From assembly GCA_024228355.1 (NCBI GenBank), contig JAAETN010000424.1:1-32551 (forward strand): a stretch of 32,551 bases of DNA. The letters run 5' to 3'. The DNA comes from Maribacter sp. (GTDB lineage Bacteria; Bacteroidota; Bacteroidia; Flavobacteriales; Flavobacteriaceae). The notes beneath the pieces are model-generated. The model saw only the letters and a program-made list of their open reading frames with translations, was not told the DNA's origin and made no database searches. The position numbers and the translations under genes are program-made. Below, in pieces: positions 7,896 to 16,033 of the stretch (position 1 is its first letter; every line of letters starts with the position of its first letter).

Positions 7896-10007
7896 ATGAA
7901 AACCATCACTAACATTTTGCTTGTCTCCTTACTTCTAATTAGTTGTGATGAAAGTCCAGAGCCTGGATCCATACAACATATACAATCTGTAACCAAGGCA
8001 GTGGATAATCTCCGACTACTTAAAGCAGATGAAACTCCAGGTGATTGGTTGTCTTACGGTCGAAATTATGAAGAAACACGATTCAGTGATATTGATAAGA
8101 TAAATAAATCAAATGTCAACCAATTAGGTTTGGTCTGGAGCTCTAATTTGGAAACAAAACGCGGGATCGAGTCAACACCGCTGGTAGTTGATGGGATTAT
8201 GTATGTTACAGGCCCATGGAGCATTGTATATGCCATTGACGCAAGAAGCGGGAAATTGATATGGAAATACGATCCCAAGGTACCGAAAGAGATTGGAAAG
8301 AAAGCTTGTTGTGATGTGGTCAATCGTGGTGTTGCATTATATAAAGGAATGGTCTATTTGGGCACTCTTGATGGCAGATTGATTGCTATTGACGCGGCAT
8401 TGGGACAACCCAAATGGGAAATTCTTACTGTGGATACCACTTACTCCTATACGATTACCGGTGCACCAAGAGTAGTTAACGAAAAGGTGATCATTGGCAA
8501 TGGAGGAGCGGAGTATGGTGTGCGAGGATATGTAACTGCCTATGACGCTATTACCGGAGAACAGGAATGGCGATTTTATACGGTCCCTGGTGATCCTTCC
8601 AAACCTTTTGAATCAAAAGCTATGGAAGACGCAGCTAAAACTTGGACAGGTGACTGGTGGAAATATGGCGGCGGAGGCACTGTTTGGGATGCAATGGCAT
8701 ACGACCCTGAACTCAATCAGCTGTATATCGGCGTAGGTAATGGTGCGCCTTGGAATAGATTACACAGAAGTCCGGATGGGGGAGATAACCTCTATTTATC
8801 TTCCATTGTGGCACTTAACCCGAATGACGGTCATTTAATTTGGCATTATCAAACCACACCTGGCGATACATGGGACTATACTGCTACCCAGCACCTTCTA
8901 CTGGCAGACCTGACAATGGATGGGGAGGTTAGAAAAGTTATCATGCAAGCACCCAAAAACGGATTTTTTTATGTAATAGACAGGACTAATGGAAAATTAA
9001 TCTCGGCAGAAAATTATGTGTATGTGAATTGGGCTACTCATATTGACAAAAAAACTGGTCGTCCTGTTGAGACATCCTTTAGTAGATATGCAATTAGAGA
9101 TGCAGAAATTTTCCCTAGCTTTTTCGGTGGACACAGCTGGCAGCCCATGGCATTTAATCCAAATACCGGACTGGTCTACATACCTGCACTTGAAGTATCA
9201 CATACATTTGGTCATGATTCAAGTTGGGTTTTTAAGCCTAATGAATGGAATGTCGCTATTGGAAGAAATCCTGATAAAGAAGCTGTGAGAGATACCTTGG
9301 CTCCAAGACCAATACCCCAGGGAAAGTTGATAGCATGGGATCCTGTGGAGCAAAGTGAAGTTTGGAGAGTTCAATATGAATCTGCTTGGAATGGTGGTGT
9401 CTTGGCAACGGGTAGCGGTCTTGTTTTTCAGGGAACCGCAGAAGGCATGTTTTCGGCCTATGATGCTGAAGACGGTGCATTGCTATGGGAGTTTGATCTA
9501 GGTACTGGAATTATTGCTCCCCCAATTTCATTTGAGGTAGATGGAGAACAATATCTTTCAGTGGCTGTAGGTTGGGGTGGTGCCAGGGGCTTGAGTAATC
9601 AATACACAGAATATATTTACCCAGGGACTGTTTACACATTTGGACTAAATGGAAATGCAGCTATGCCTGAATACCCAAAACCTGCAACCAAAATATTGGC
9701 CAATTTTGAATATGATGATGATGAAAATTTGCAGATAAAGGGAGCAAGCCTGTATGCTGAACATTGCAGTCACTGCCACGGAAGAGTAGCAAGAGGAACT
9801 GGAGGAATCTTACCAGATCTTGGTTACATAAATGAAGCTACCCTGTCCATTCTTAATGAAATTGTTTTAAACGGAGCATTTCTAACCAAAGGAATGCCGA
9901 ATTTTAAACAAACGTTATCAGAAAATGATGTTTTTGCAATTAAGAACTATATCTTATCAATTGCAAGCAATAGGACTAATGAAGAAACAAATGGTAACAA
10001 CAAATAA
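7896..10007 (+). CDS. PQQ-dependent dehydrogenase with C-terminal cytochrome c, lipoprotein
   Basis: This is a 703-residue quinohaemoprotein-type alcohol or sugar dehydrogenase that would oxidise a substrate outside the inner membrane and pass electrons through its haem. The signal peptide ends LLISC with Cys17 lipidated. An eight-bladed propeller follows, with repeated W-motif blades such as AYDAITGEQEW. Adjacent Cys138-Cys139 (KACCDVVNRG) form the vicinal disulfide under PQQ, and TPGDTWDYT (321-329) carries the presumed catalytic Asp. The cytochrome c domain has CSHCH at 624-628 and a likely axial Met667 in TKGMPNF. It occupies one cassette alone: the start is 27 bases after the core and the stop is inside the next element. 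A redox enzyme of this size is unusual cassette cargo. The substrate cannot be read from sequence. Confidence 0.93.
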   Translation: MKTITNILLVSLLLISCDESPEPGSIQHIQSVTKAVDNLRLLKADETPGDWLSYGRNYEETRFSDIDKINKSNVNQLGLVWSSNLETKRGIESTPLVVDGIMYVTGPWSIVYAIDARSGKLIWKYDPKVPKEIGKKACCDVVNRGVALYKGMVYLGTLDGRLIAIDAALGQPKWEILTVDTTYSYTITGAPRVVNEKVIIGNGGAEYGVRGYVTAYDAITGEQEWRFYTVPGDPSKPFESKAMEDAAKTWTGDWWKYGGGGTVWDAMAYDPELNQLYIGVGNGAPWNRLHRSPDGGDNLYLSSIVALNPNDGHLIWHYQTTPGDTWDYTATQHLLLADLTMDGEVRKVIMQAPKNGFFYVIDRTNGKLISAENYVYVNWATHIDKKTGRPVETSFSRYAIRDAEIFPSFFGGHSWQPMAFNPNTGLVYIPALEVSHTFGHDSSWVFKPNEWNVAIGRNPDKEAVRDTLAPRPIPQGKLIAWDPVEQSEVWRVQYESAWNGGVLATGSGLVFQGTAEGMFSAYDAEDGALLWEFDLGTGIIAPPISFEVDGEQYLSVAVGWGGARGLSNQYTEYIYPGTVYTFGLNGNAAMPEYPKPATKILANFEYDDDENLQIKGASLYAEHCSHCHGRVARGTGGILPDLGYINEATLSILNEIVLNGAFLTKGMPNFKQTLSENDVFAIKNYILSIASNRTNEETNGNNK

Positions 10008-10044
10008 ACGCCATTAAAACAGGCGTTTATTCCAACCGTTACCA
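9990..10044 (+). repeat. attC-like element 7, short class
   Basis: The left inverse core AATGGTAAC (9990-9998) exactly complements the cassette start GTTACCATT at 7869. The inner arms AATAAACGCC and GGCGTTTATT are a perfect 10-base pair. The right core GTTACCA (10038-10044) also pairs with TGGTAAC across the element. The dehydrogenase stop codon lies within the left arm. The loop ATTAAAAC is shared with the element at 1654. Confidence 0.85.
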
Positions 10045-10071
10045 GCAAGTAAACAGCATAAAATATATGCA

Positions 10072-11181
10072 ATGAAGAATTCTATCGTATTATTAATATT
10101 GATACCATTTATTATTTCTTGCACTCATAATTCAACAATCATGGATATTAAAGCAGTTGACGAAATTCTTAAATCTTATATTGATAATAAAAAGGCTCCT
10201 TCTGTCCAATATATTATTTTTAACAAGGATAGTGTAATTCATAGATTTGATTACGGCTTAGCAAAGATTGAAAGTCAGGTTAGAACTGACAGTAATACGA
10301 CTTATTCTGGTTTTTCAGTTACAAAAACATTTACTGCATTAGCTATTTTACAACTTGCAGAAAAAGGAAAGTTGAGTATTGATGATAAGGCCATAAAATA
10401 TTTAAGTGATTTTCCATACACGTCAAATATTACAATACGACAACTTTTAACGCATACTGCCGGTATTCCAAATCCTTTACCACTGAAATGGGTTCATCTG
10501 CCAGAGGAAAGTTTATCTTTTGATAGAAATAGCTTTTTTAAAGAAATTATTGCTGAAAACAACAAGGCAAAATCAGTCCCAAACGAAAAATTTGCTTACT
10601 CTAATCTTGGATATTTCATTCTTGGACAAGTGATTGAACAAGTTTCAGGTGTGAGTTATGAAGATTATATCCGTGAGAAAATTATTCATTCACTAGGAAT
10701 AAATAAAAATGAATTAGACTTTGTGATATATAATAATGATCTACATGCTAAGGGCTATCAAAAGAAGTTCACTTTTATGAATTTCATGTTAGGATTTTTG
10801 ATGGATAAATCAAAATATGTGGAAAGATCAGAAGGGAAATGGATTTCATTTAAAAACATGCTTGTTAATGGCCCCTCATATGGTGGATTGATAGGGACAT
10901 CAAATAGTTTTATGAGATACATTCAAGAATTATTGAAGCCAGATTGTATCCTCTTGTCAGAAGAGTATAAAAGAATGTTATTTTCTGAAAACCTTACAAA
11001 TTCAAAACAAGAAACCGGAATGTGCTTTTCTTGGTTTAAAGGACAATTAAATAACAATATATACTATTACCATTCTGGAGGTGGTGCAGGTTATTATTGT
11101 GAAATTAGGGTATATCCTGAACTTGGTATTGGTAGTGTATTAATGTTTAATCGGACGGGAGTAAAACGTGAACACTTTTAG
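10072..11181 (+). CDS. Serine hydrolase, beta-lactamase/class C family, lipoprotein
   Basis: This is a 369-residue exported lipoprotein (signal peptide to FIISC, Cys17) of the penicillin-binding-protein-like serine hydrolase fold. The nucleophile motif SVTK is at residues 82-85, YSN at 176-178 and HSGG at about 334, matching SxxK, YxN and HxG. Likely roles are an esterase or D-aminopeptidase acting on an unknown substrate. The C-terminus looks clipped. The frame ends after KREHF at 11181, but one extra base in the T run at 11176-11179 would continue as LDKLDKYYINAK to a stop at 11216. That is only 3 bases before the next attC-like element, where cassette genes here normally end. A one-base deletion is therefore likely; the core fold is complete, so it may still be active. 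Confidence 0.9.
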   Translation: MKNSIVLLILIPFIISCTHNSTIMDIKAVDEILKSYIDNKKAPSVQYIIFNKDSVIHRFDYGLAKIESQVRTDSNTTYSGFSVTKTFTALAILQLAEKGKLSIDDKAIKYLSDFPYTSNITIRQLLTHTAGIPNPLPLKWVHLPEESLSFDRNSFFKEIIAENNKAKSVPNEKFAYSNLGYFILGQVIEQVSGVSYEDYIREKIIHSLGINKNELDFVIYNNDLHAKGYQKKFTFMNFMLGFLMDKSKYVERSEGKWISFKNMLVNGPSYGGLIGTSNSFMRYIQELLKPDCILLSEEYKRMLFSENLTNSKQETGMCFSWFKGQLNNNIYYYHSGGGAGYYCEIRVYPELGIGSVLMFNRTGVKREHF

Positions 11182-11219
11182 ATAAATTGGATAAATATTA
11201 CATTAACGCAAAATAACAA

Positions 11220-11351
11220 GCTGGTAACAATGTATAAAAATAATAGCCAAGACAGGAAAAAACTCAAGAGTTGTAACTCGCTTCAACTCTCTTATAATTT
11301 GACAGGTAAGTACCATGCACTCGGCTACTATTCTTATACTTACCGTTGTGT
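11220..11351 (+). repeat. attC-like element 8, long class
   Basis: The left inverse core GCTGGTAAC (11220-11228) exactly complements the cassette start GTTACCAGC at 10038. The flank AACAATGTATA and the right flank TTATACTTACCGTT match other elements here. Further pairs are ATAGCC/GGCTA and AGAGTTG/CAACTCT. The right core is GTTGTGT at 11345. Antisense open frames across it are shadows. Confidence 0.8.
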
Positions 11352-11426
11352 GCAATTGTGACACGATCCGGCCTGAAATATGAATACAAAATCTAATTAA
11401 AATCCCATCAAAATAATTCAAATCAC

Positions 11427-11453
11427 TTTATCACTAAATATTTGAGTGATAAA
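11427..11453 (+). promoter_or_regulatory. Nine-base-pair inverted repeat in a long cassette leader
   Basis: TTTATCACT (11427-11435) and AGTGATAAA (11445-11453) are perfect complements around a 9-base AT-rich loop. They sit 66 bases before the start codon at 11519, in the only cassette here with a long leader (174 bases between core and start). A regulator operator or a leader hairpin are both possible; no regulator gene is adjacent. Confidence 0.4.
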
Positions 11454-11518
11454 TTATTCGATCCATTATAACACATAATAGAATAATCATTATCTTATCA
11501 TCATCAAAACAGCTAGCC

Positions 11519-12166
11519 ATGAATTACTTGAAAATATTTTTTACCACAATTTTAATTTTCTTCCTATCAATATCTTCTTACGCGCAAGGGCCGAACGATG
11601 AAGTATGGGCTCTTTTTGCGGCAGGTGTTGGCCAAAAATTAGAGCCTGGAATGGATCCTTGTTGGATAACATATACTGTTGCTCTTGAGACCAATCCAAG
11701 AATTGCAGCAAATGTAGAAATGGGTACTATGGGGATAATCGTCTCAGGTGTTACATGGTGGGAAGCGACCGCACAACAAAGGCGTTTCAGTCGCTATTTT
11801 GATGATGAACCAGACGGCACTTTTAAATTGACTCCATGTGAAATCAATTGGGTGGGTGGAATATGGAATGGATGGGGAACTATGACAATTTCTGGCAGCG
11901 GTACTTCCGTGAGAGGTACCTATTCTGACACTTATGAAAAACCCAAAAAAGGCAAAATCACAATCTATCGAGAAAACGGAAAGCTTGTTGGAACATGGGA
12001 AGAGCCTGGTATTGGCCGAAAGGGCACTTTGTACAATATAAGTGTTTCAAAAAATGGTAAATCTATATCAGGCAAATATGACACTACTGTAGACGGAGGA
12101 AAGGGGAATTGGCATAAGAACAAACCTTTTACTTGGACTTACAGGAGTCCTAGTGTCAAGCATTGA
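11519..12166 (+). CDS. Small secreted beta-rich protein, function unknown
   Basis: This is a 215-residue protein with a signal peptide (hydrophobic residues 7-19, cleavage after SYA). The mature part has a pair of Cys residues (DPCWITY and LTPCEINW) that could form a disulfide. It also carries repeated GTW, GTY and GKY turns (for example KLVGTWEEPGIGRKGTL and SGKYDTTVDGGKGNW), typical of small lipocalin-like or sheet-rich periplasmic proteins. I do not recognise the family. It is the sole gene of its cassette and the only one with a leader long enough for its own promoter. The stop lies 18 bases before the next attC-like element. Residue signatures for catalysis are not evident. Confidence 0.8.
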   Translation: MNYLKIFFTTILIFFLSISSYAQGPNDEVWALFAAGVGQKLEPGMDPCWITYTVALETNPRIAANVEMGTMGIIVSGVTWWEATAQQRRFSRYFDDEPDGTFKLTPCEINWVGGIWNGWGTMTISGSGTSVRGTYSDTYEKPKKGKITIYRENGKLVGTWEEPGIGRKGTLYNISVSKNGKSISGKYDTTVDGGKGNWHKNKPFTWTYRSPSVKH

Positions 12167-12184
12167 TATTTATAGTCCCACAAC

Positions 12185-12318
12185 TGCCCACAACAACGTG
12201 TATAATTCATTGCTCGGAATTTCCTATTCGGAAATTCACGCACAATTCATGTCTTTAGCTAAGCGGAAAATGACTCAAGTTCTTTCCCGCAACGAAACCA
12301 TACACTTAGACGTTACCA
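12185..12318 (+). repeat. attC-like element 9, long class
   Basis: The left inverse core TGCCCACAAC (12185-12194) complements the cassette start GTTGTGTGCA at 11345 in 9 of 10 positions. The arms GTGTAT/ATACAC pair, and TTGC/GCAA lies within. The right core is GTTACCA at 12312. A 62-residue open frame across it (12153-12341) is not a gene. Confidence 0.75.
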
Positions 12319-12346
12319 ACAAATTACCCCCTTCAAAATAATTAAG

Positions 12347-13543
12347 ATGAAAACATTATTAATTTTCTCGGTTCAATTCATGTTAATATCTATTACGCTT
12401 CAATGTAATTTATTAGCTCAATCCGTAATTGAAGTAAAATTTCAACCAGATGAATACATTTATGTTTATGAAACTAAGGGAACTGGCACTCCAATTGACT
12501 TATACAGTGCTGTAATTCAAAATATCGCCATAATCAACCATGCTAAAGATAGCGTCATGATTAAGGATGTTGAAATTATAGCTACTCAGGGGGAGGTTGA
12601 ATTACAGAGAGTTAAAGTACCTAACAATCTTTTGATAGAATCTGCACAAAAGTTCAAAGCTTATCAAGATCGGGGTATTTTGAAATATTATGATTTTCAA
12701 TTCCAGACAAGCAGATACCTGAATGGAATATCTTTCTCACAAACACCAACATTATCCAAAGAGGAAGCGATTGTTATTACCCACCGTACATTACTCTTTC
12801 AGACTTTACCTGATTTGATTACTGTAAAAGTCAAAGCCATTGATAGCCATGGAGAATATACATTTGGAGAAGCATCAATAAGGGTTATAAATCACAAATC
12901 CATAAGCCAGTATTATTTTCCCCTTAAGGGTACTTGGGCGACCTATGGGGCACCATCATTAATTAGTCATCATAGATGGGGGAGTATTCAAGAATTTGCA
13001 TTCGATTTTGTGAAAATTGGAACGGATGGTAGCACCCACACAGGAGATGGTAGTAAACTTACTGACTACTATGCCTATGGGGAACCTGTTTATGCAATTG
13101 GTTCTGGTAAGGTCATCTCAATTTCTGACGAAGAGACAGAGTCAAACGACAACTTGAAACAACCCGATGAAACTGCAGAAGAATATATTCAAAGGTCGGC
13201 CAAGCTTCAACAAGCACTTTTGGCTAAAGGGTTTTCACATGTAATGGGTAATCACATTATTATAGAACATGATAATGGCGAATACTCTTACTATCTTCAT
13301 CTTAAGAAAGGTAGTTTAAAGGTAAAGCAAGGGGACCATGTTCAAAGAGGAGAGGAAATTGCCTCATTAGGACACAGTGGTAACAGTACTGAACCTCATT
13401 TACATTTTCATCTTACAGATGGTCCGGACATGGTATACTCACGAAGTATTCCTATTTCCTTTCATAACATTTCCCTTTATCCGGATGATGATGCTAATAT
13501 TCGGCAAATCCATTATGGGCAAATAATAATAACTAATGACTAA
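12347..13543 (+). CDS. Secreted M23-family (LytM/DD-endopeptidase) metallopeptidase
   Basis: This is a 398-residue exported protein (signal peptide to about residue 25, LLAQ). An N-terminal beta domain (about 27-185) is followed by an M23 peptidase domain. The Zn-site pattern is recognisable: SHHRWGSIQEFAFDFV near 207-220 supplies the first His and Asp, and HLHFH at 351-355 supplies the last metal and catalytic His. GHSGNSTEP precedes it as usual. M23 enzymes cut peptide cross-links in peptidoglycan or in foreign cell walls. An insertion of about 40 residues rich in acidic and Gln residues (EETESNDNLKQPDETAEEY) sits inside the domain. It is the sole gene of its cassette, with its start 35 bases after the core and its stop 6 bases before the next element. 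Confidence 0.92.
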   Translation: MKTLLIFSVQFMLISITLQCNLLAQSVIEVKFQPDEYIYVYETKGTGTPIDLYSAVIQNIAIINHAKDSVMIKDVEIIATQGEVELQRVKVPNNLLIESAQKFKAYQDRGILKYYDFQFQTSRYLNGISFSQTPTLSKEEAIVITHRTLLFQTLPDLITVKVKAIDSHGEYTFGEASIRVINHKSISQYYFPLKGTWATYGAPSLISHHRWGSIQEFAFDFVKIGTDGSTHTGDGSKLTDYYAYGEPVYAIGSGKVISISDEETESNDNLKQPDETAEEYIQRSAKLQQALLAKGFSHVMGNHIIIEHDNGEYSYYLHLKKGSLKVKQGDHVQRGEEIASLGHSGNSTEPHLHFHLTDGPDMVYSRSIPISFHNISLYPDDDANIRQIHYGQIIITND

Positions 13544-13549
13544 ATTATC

Positions 13550-13681
13550 TGTTGGTAACAATGTATATAAAAAATAGCGAAGAAAGTGCTAAAACAAGAG
13601 TATCGACATAAATAATGGTTAGTTTTAAACCGAATAGTAAGTGCGTAAATCTGCTAATTTTCATATACTGGACCGTTCTCT
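13550..13681 (+). repeat. attC-like element 10, long class
   Basis: The left inverse core TGTTGGTAAC (13550-13559) is a 10-of-10 complement of the cassette start GTTACCAACA at 12312. The flank AACAATGTATATAAAA and the right arm TTTTCATATACTGG match the elements at 4513 and 11220. AAAATAGC/GCTAATTTT pair. The right core is GTTCTCT at 13675. Confidence 0.85.
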
Positions 13682-13698
13682 ACAATTAAATAATAGGT

Positions 13699-15459
13699 AT
13701 GAATAAAACAATAAAAATAAGTCTCATCTTTATAAGTTTTGTTTTTATCGCATATTTATATCTTACACAAGATTTTGATAAAACTCCTCCTACTCTATAT
13801 AAAAATGGTCATATAATTACTCTAAATGAGCAACAACCATTAGCAGAAGCCATATTCATTATAGATGGAAAGATTGTAGAAGTTGGAAGTAACAAGCAAT
13901 TAGAAAAAAACTTGTCTAATAACATAACAGTAGTAGACTTGGAAGGCCTTACCGTGTTACCTGGATTTATTGATCCACATACTCATTTCTCTATCAGTAT
14001 ATTTTTGTCTGAAATGCATGATTTATCTGGATTTACTTATAATTCGAACAAAGAAATTTGGAATGCTTTTGAAGACATCGTTGAAAATACAAAAAAAGGA
14101 GAATGGATTATTTGCAAGGGTATTGACCCAATATTAGTGAGTGATTTAATACCGCCCTCAATAGAATATCTAGATAAAATTGCACCAGAAAATCCAGTTT
14201 TATTCTTTAGTCAAAGCTTGCATAATTATTGGGCAAACTCCATAGCATTTGAGATTGTAGGAATACATAAAGAATCTTCAAACCCGTCTAGTCATAGTTA
14301 TTACGGTAAAGACAAAGATGGTAATCTGAATGGACTAATCGTAGAACAACAAGCAATAAAACCATTTTTTGACGTCTTAAAATCGGAAGTATTAACACCA
14401 AAAAAATTAAGTAAGGTTGCATCTAATGTAATGCATGACTATGCGCATAAAGGAAATACAACAATTGTATCAGCAGGAATTACAATTGAAGATAAGAAAC
14501 CTCTAATGCTCTTTAAACATCTATCTAACTATAAACCTACATTGTTAGGAAGCCTGCTAGAAATAATTGGGTTGCTACCTAAACGAAAGCAAAACCTAAG
14601 GCATTTTATGTATATGCGACACGACATGGCGCATTTAATACCAGAACAAAATGATGAAAGAAACGATTTTTACGGAATTATAGGCGTTAAACATTGGTAT
14701 GATGGCTCTCCATATATTGGTTCTATGTACTTAAATGAACCGTATTTAGATACCGAATTAACAAATCATAAACTTCACATCCCAACTAAACACAGAGGTA
14801 ATGCTTTAATTGGAAAAGACTCCCTAAAATCTTTTATAAAAAATCATCATGAGAAAGGATGGCAAATAGCATTACACACTCAAGGAGATGCTGCAATTAA
14901 CGAAGTTATTGACGTATATGATGAGCTAAAAAATGAACTTGATTATTCAGCATCCAGACACAGATTAGAACATTGTCTACTTTTTCCAGAAGAGAATATA
15001 AATAGGTTAAAAAAGTTCAACCTTACACCTAGTTTTCATATCAATCACTTGTTTTACTATGGCGATGCGCTAAAAAATAATTTGATTGGTAAAGAACGAG
15101 CAGAAAAAATTTTACCTGTTGGTTCTATAAAAGATAACGGAATTAAGTATTCCTTGCATGCAGACCAGCCAATGTTTGAAAGCAATCCTTTTAGACTAAT
15201 CCAAACTGCCGTAGAGCGCAAAACAGCTTCTGGTTATGTAATTGGTAATGGACAAAAATTAAGTGTAATTGAAGCTGTCAAATCGTTGACCTTAAATGCA
15301 GCGTGGCAAATTAATATGGAAGATAAAATTGGTTCTTTAGAGAAAGGCAAGTATGCGGATTTTATTGTAATAAATAAAAATCCGTTGAAAATTCAATCAA
15401 ATGAATTAGGCACAATAAAATGTTTAAAAACATTTATAAATGGTAATTTAGTAAAGTAA
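13699..15459 (+). CDS. Membrane-anchored amidohydrolase (YtcJ-like, Amidohydro_3)
   Basis: This is a 586-residue metal-dependent hydrolase with an N-terminal membrane anchor (about residues 6-22), so the catalytic part is probably periplasmic. Family motifs are GFIDPHTHF (metal-binding His94 and His96), LHTQGDAA near 393-400, RLEHC near 422 and HADQPMF near 487, plus the closing GSLEKGKYADFIVI typical of the composite beta domain. YtcJ-like enzymes hydrolyse amides or related C-N bonds; the substrate is unknown. It is the sole gene of its cassette. The start lies 24 bases after the core, and the stop ends one base before the next attC-like element, so expression probably depends on signals in the preceding element or on readthrough. 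Confidence 0.92.
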   Translation: MNKTIKISLIFISFVFIAYLYLTQDFDKTPPTLYKNGHIITLNEQQPLAEAIFIIDGKIVEVGSNKQLEKNLSNNITVVDLEGLTVLPGFIDPHTHFSISIFLSEMHDLSGFTYNSNKEIWNAFEDIVENTKKGEWIICKGIDPILVSDLIPPSIEYLDKIAPENPVLFFSQSLHNYWANSIAFEIVGIHKESSNPSSHSYYGKDKDGNLNGLIVEQQAIKPFFDVLKSEVLTPKKLSKVASNVMHDYAHKGNTTIVSAGITIEDKKPLMLFKHLSNYKPTLLGSLLEIIGLLPKRKQNLRHFMYMRHDMAHLIPEQNDERNDFYGIIGVKHWYDGSPYIGSMYLNEPYLDTELTNHKLHIPTKHRGNALIGKDSLKSFIKNHHEKGWQIALHTQGDAAINEVIDVYDELKNELDYSASRHRLEHCLLFPEENINRLKKFNLTPSFHINHLFYYGDALKNNLIGKERAEKILPVGSIKDNGIKYSLHADQPMFESNPFRLIQTAVERKTASGYVIGNGQKLSVIEAVKSLTLNAAWQINMEDKIGSLEKGKYADFIVINKNPLKIQSNELGTIKCLKTFINGNLVK

Positions 15460-15460
15460 C

Positions 15461-15604
15461 TGTAGAGAACACCGTATAAAATTAATTGCTAGTACAAGCC
15501 TACTTACGAAAATCCTCGCAGATTTTCTATTCGATTTGTACTTGCTAAATTAGTCCCTCAAACCACGCAACTAATCTTATACTAAACGTTAAATTTCAAT
15601 TTTG
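15461..15604 (+). repeat. attC-like element 11, long class
   Basis: The left inverse core TGTAGAGAAC (15461-15470) is a 10-of-10 complement of the cassette start GTTCTCTACA at 13675. The arms GTATAAAATTAATTGC and GCAACTAATCTTATAC pair almost fully. Further inside, TAGTACAA/TTGTACTT and GAAAATC/GATTTTC form a hairpin. The right core is GTTAAAT at 15598. The 14-mer CCTACTTACGAAAA (15499-15512) recurs at 16081. Confidence 0.85.
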
Positions 15605-16033
15605 GAAAAGTCTCTTAAAACGAACGTTTAATAAGACAATGGGGAGAATAGCAAGAGGACAACGCGCTTACGCGACGTTGTGATGTTTGAAGGACTCTCA
15701 AACCCTTATAAATGCGGGTTTTCAGTGATTCAACTGAAAAATACTATCCTGAAAGAACTTGAACCACTAGGATAGTCGACTTTGGAAAGCCCCATAAACA
15801 GGGAAATTCACTATCCTAGTCGCCATTAATTTACTTATGGGTGATACATCAATAACCATCATTGTAATACAATCTTGCTCTTGCTCACAAAGGTTGCTAC
15901 GCAAAATTTATACCGTGGCATGTTACCAGAATTTTTAGAAATAAGAAAGCGAGCGAAATCTCTATTCGCGCTGCAAGTCCCAAAACTTACAAAAACTAAT
16001 ACCACGGAGCGGGGCAAAAAACAAATTAGCCGC
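15605..16033 (+). other. Gene-less cassette body with several hairpins
   Basis: I can support no coding region here. Perfect or near-perfect hairpins are dense. They are CAACGCG/CGCG-CGTTG (15660-15680), TTTTCAGT/ACTGAAAA (15719-15740), ACTAGGATAGT/ACTATCCTAGT (15766-15776 and 15810-15820, 11 of 11, with a third ACTATCCT copy at 15743), GCGAA/TTCGC near 15952-15968, and CCGTGG/CCACGG (15913 and 16001). The stretch lies between an attC-like element and a probable degenerate one, so it may be a noncoding RNA cassette or a decayed gene. Confidence 0.4.

Noticed and set aside
11203-11421. 72-codon open frame on the - strand
   Set aside because: It spans the palindromic element 11220-11351 and has no recognisable protein features.
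12153-12341. 62-codon open frame on the + strand
   Set aside because: It overlaps the end of a real gene and runs through the attC-like element 12185-12318.
224-15604. CRISPR array
   Set aside because: The repeated units are unequal in length, palindromic and separated by whole genes, unlike direct repeats with short spacers.
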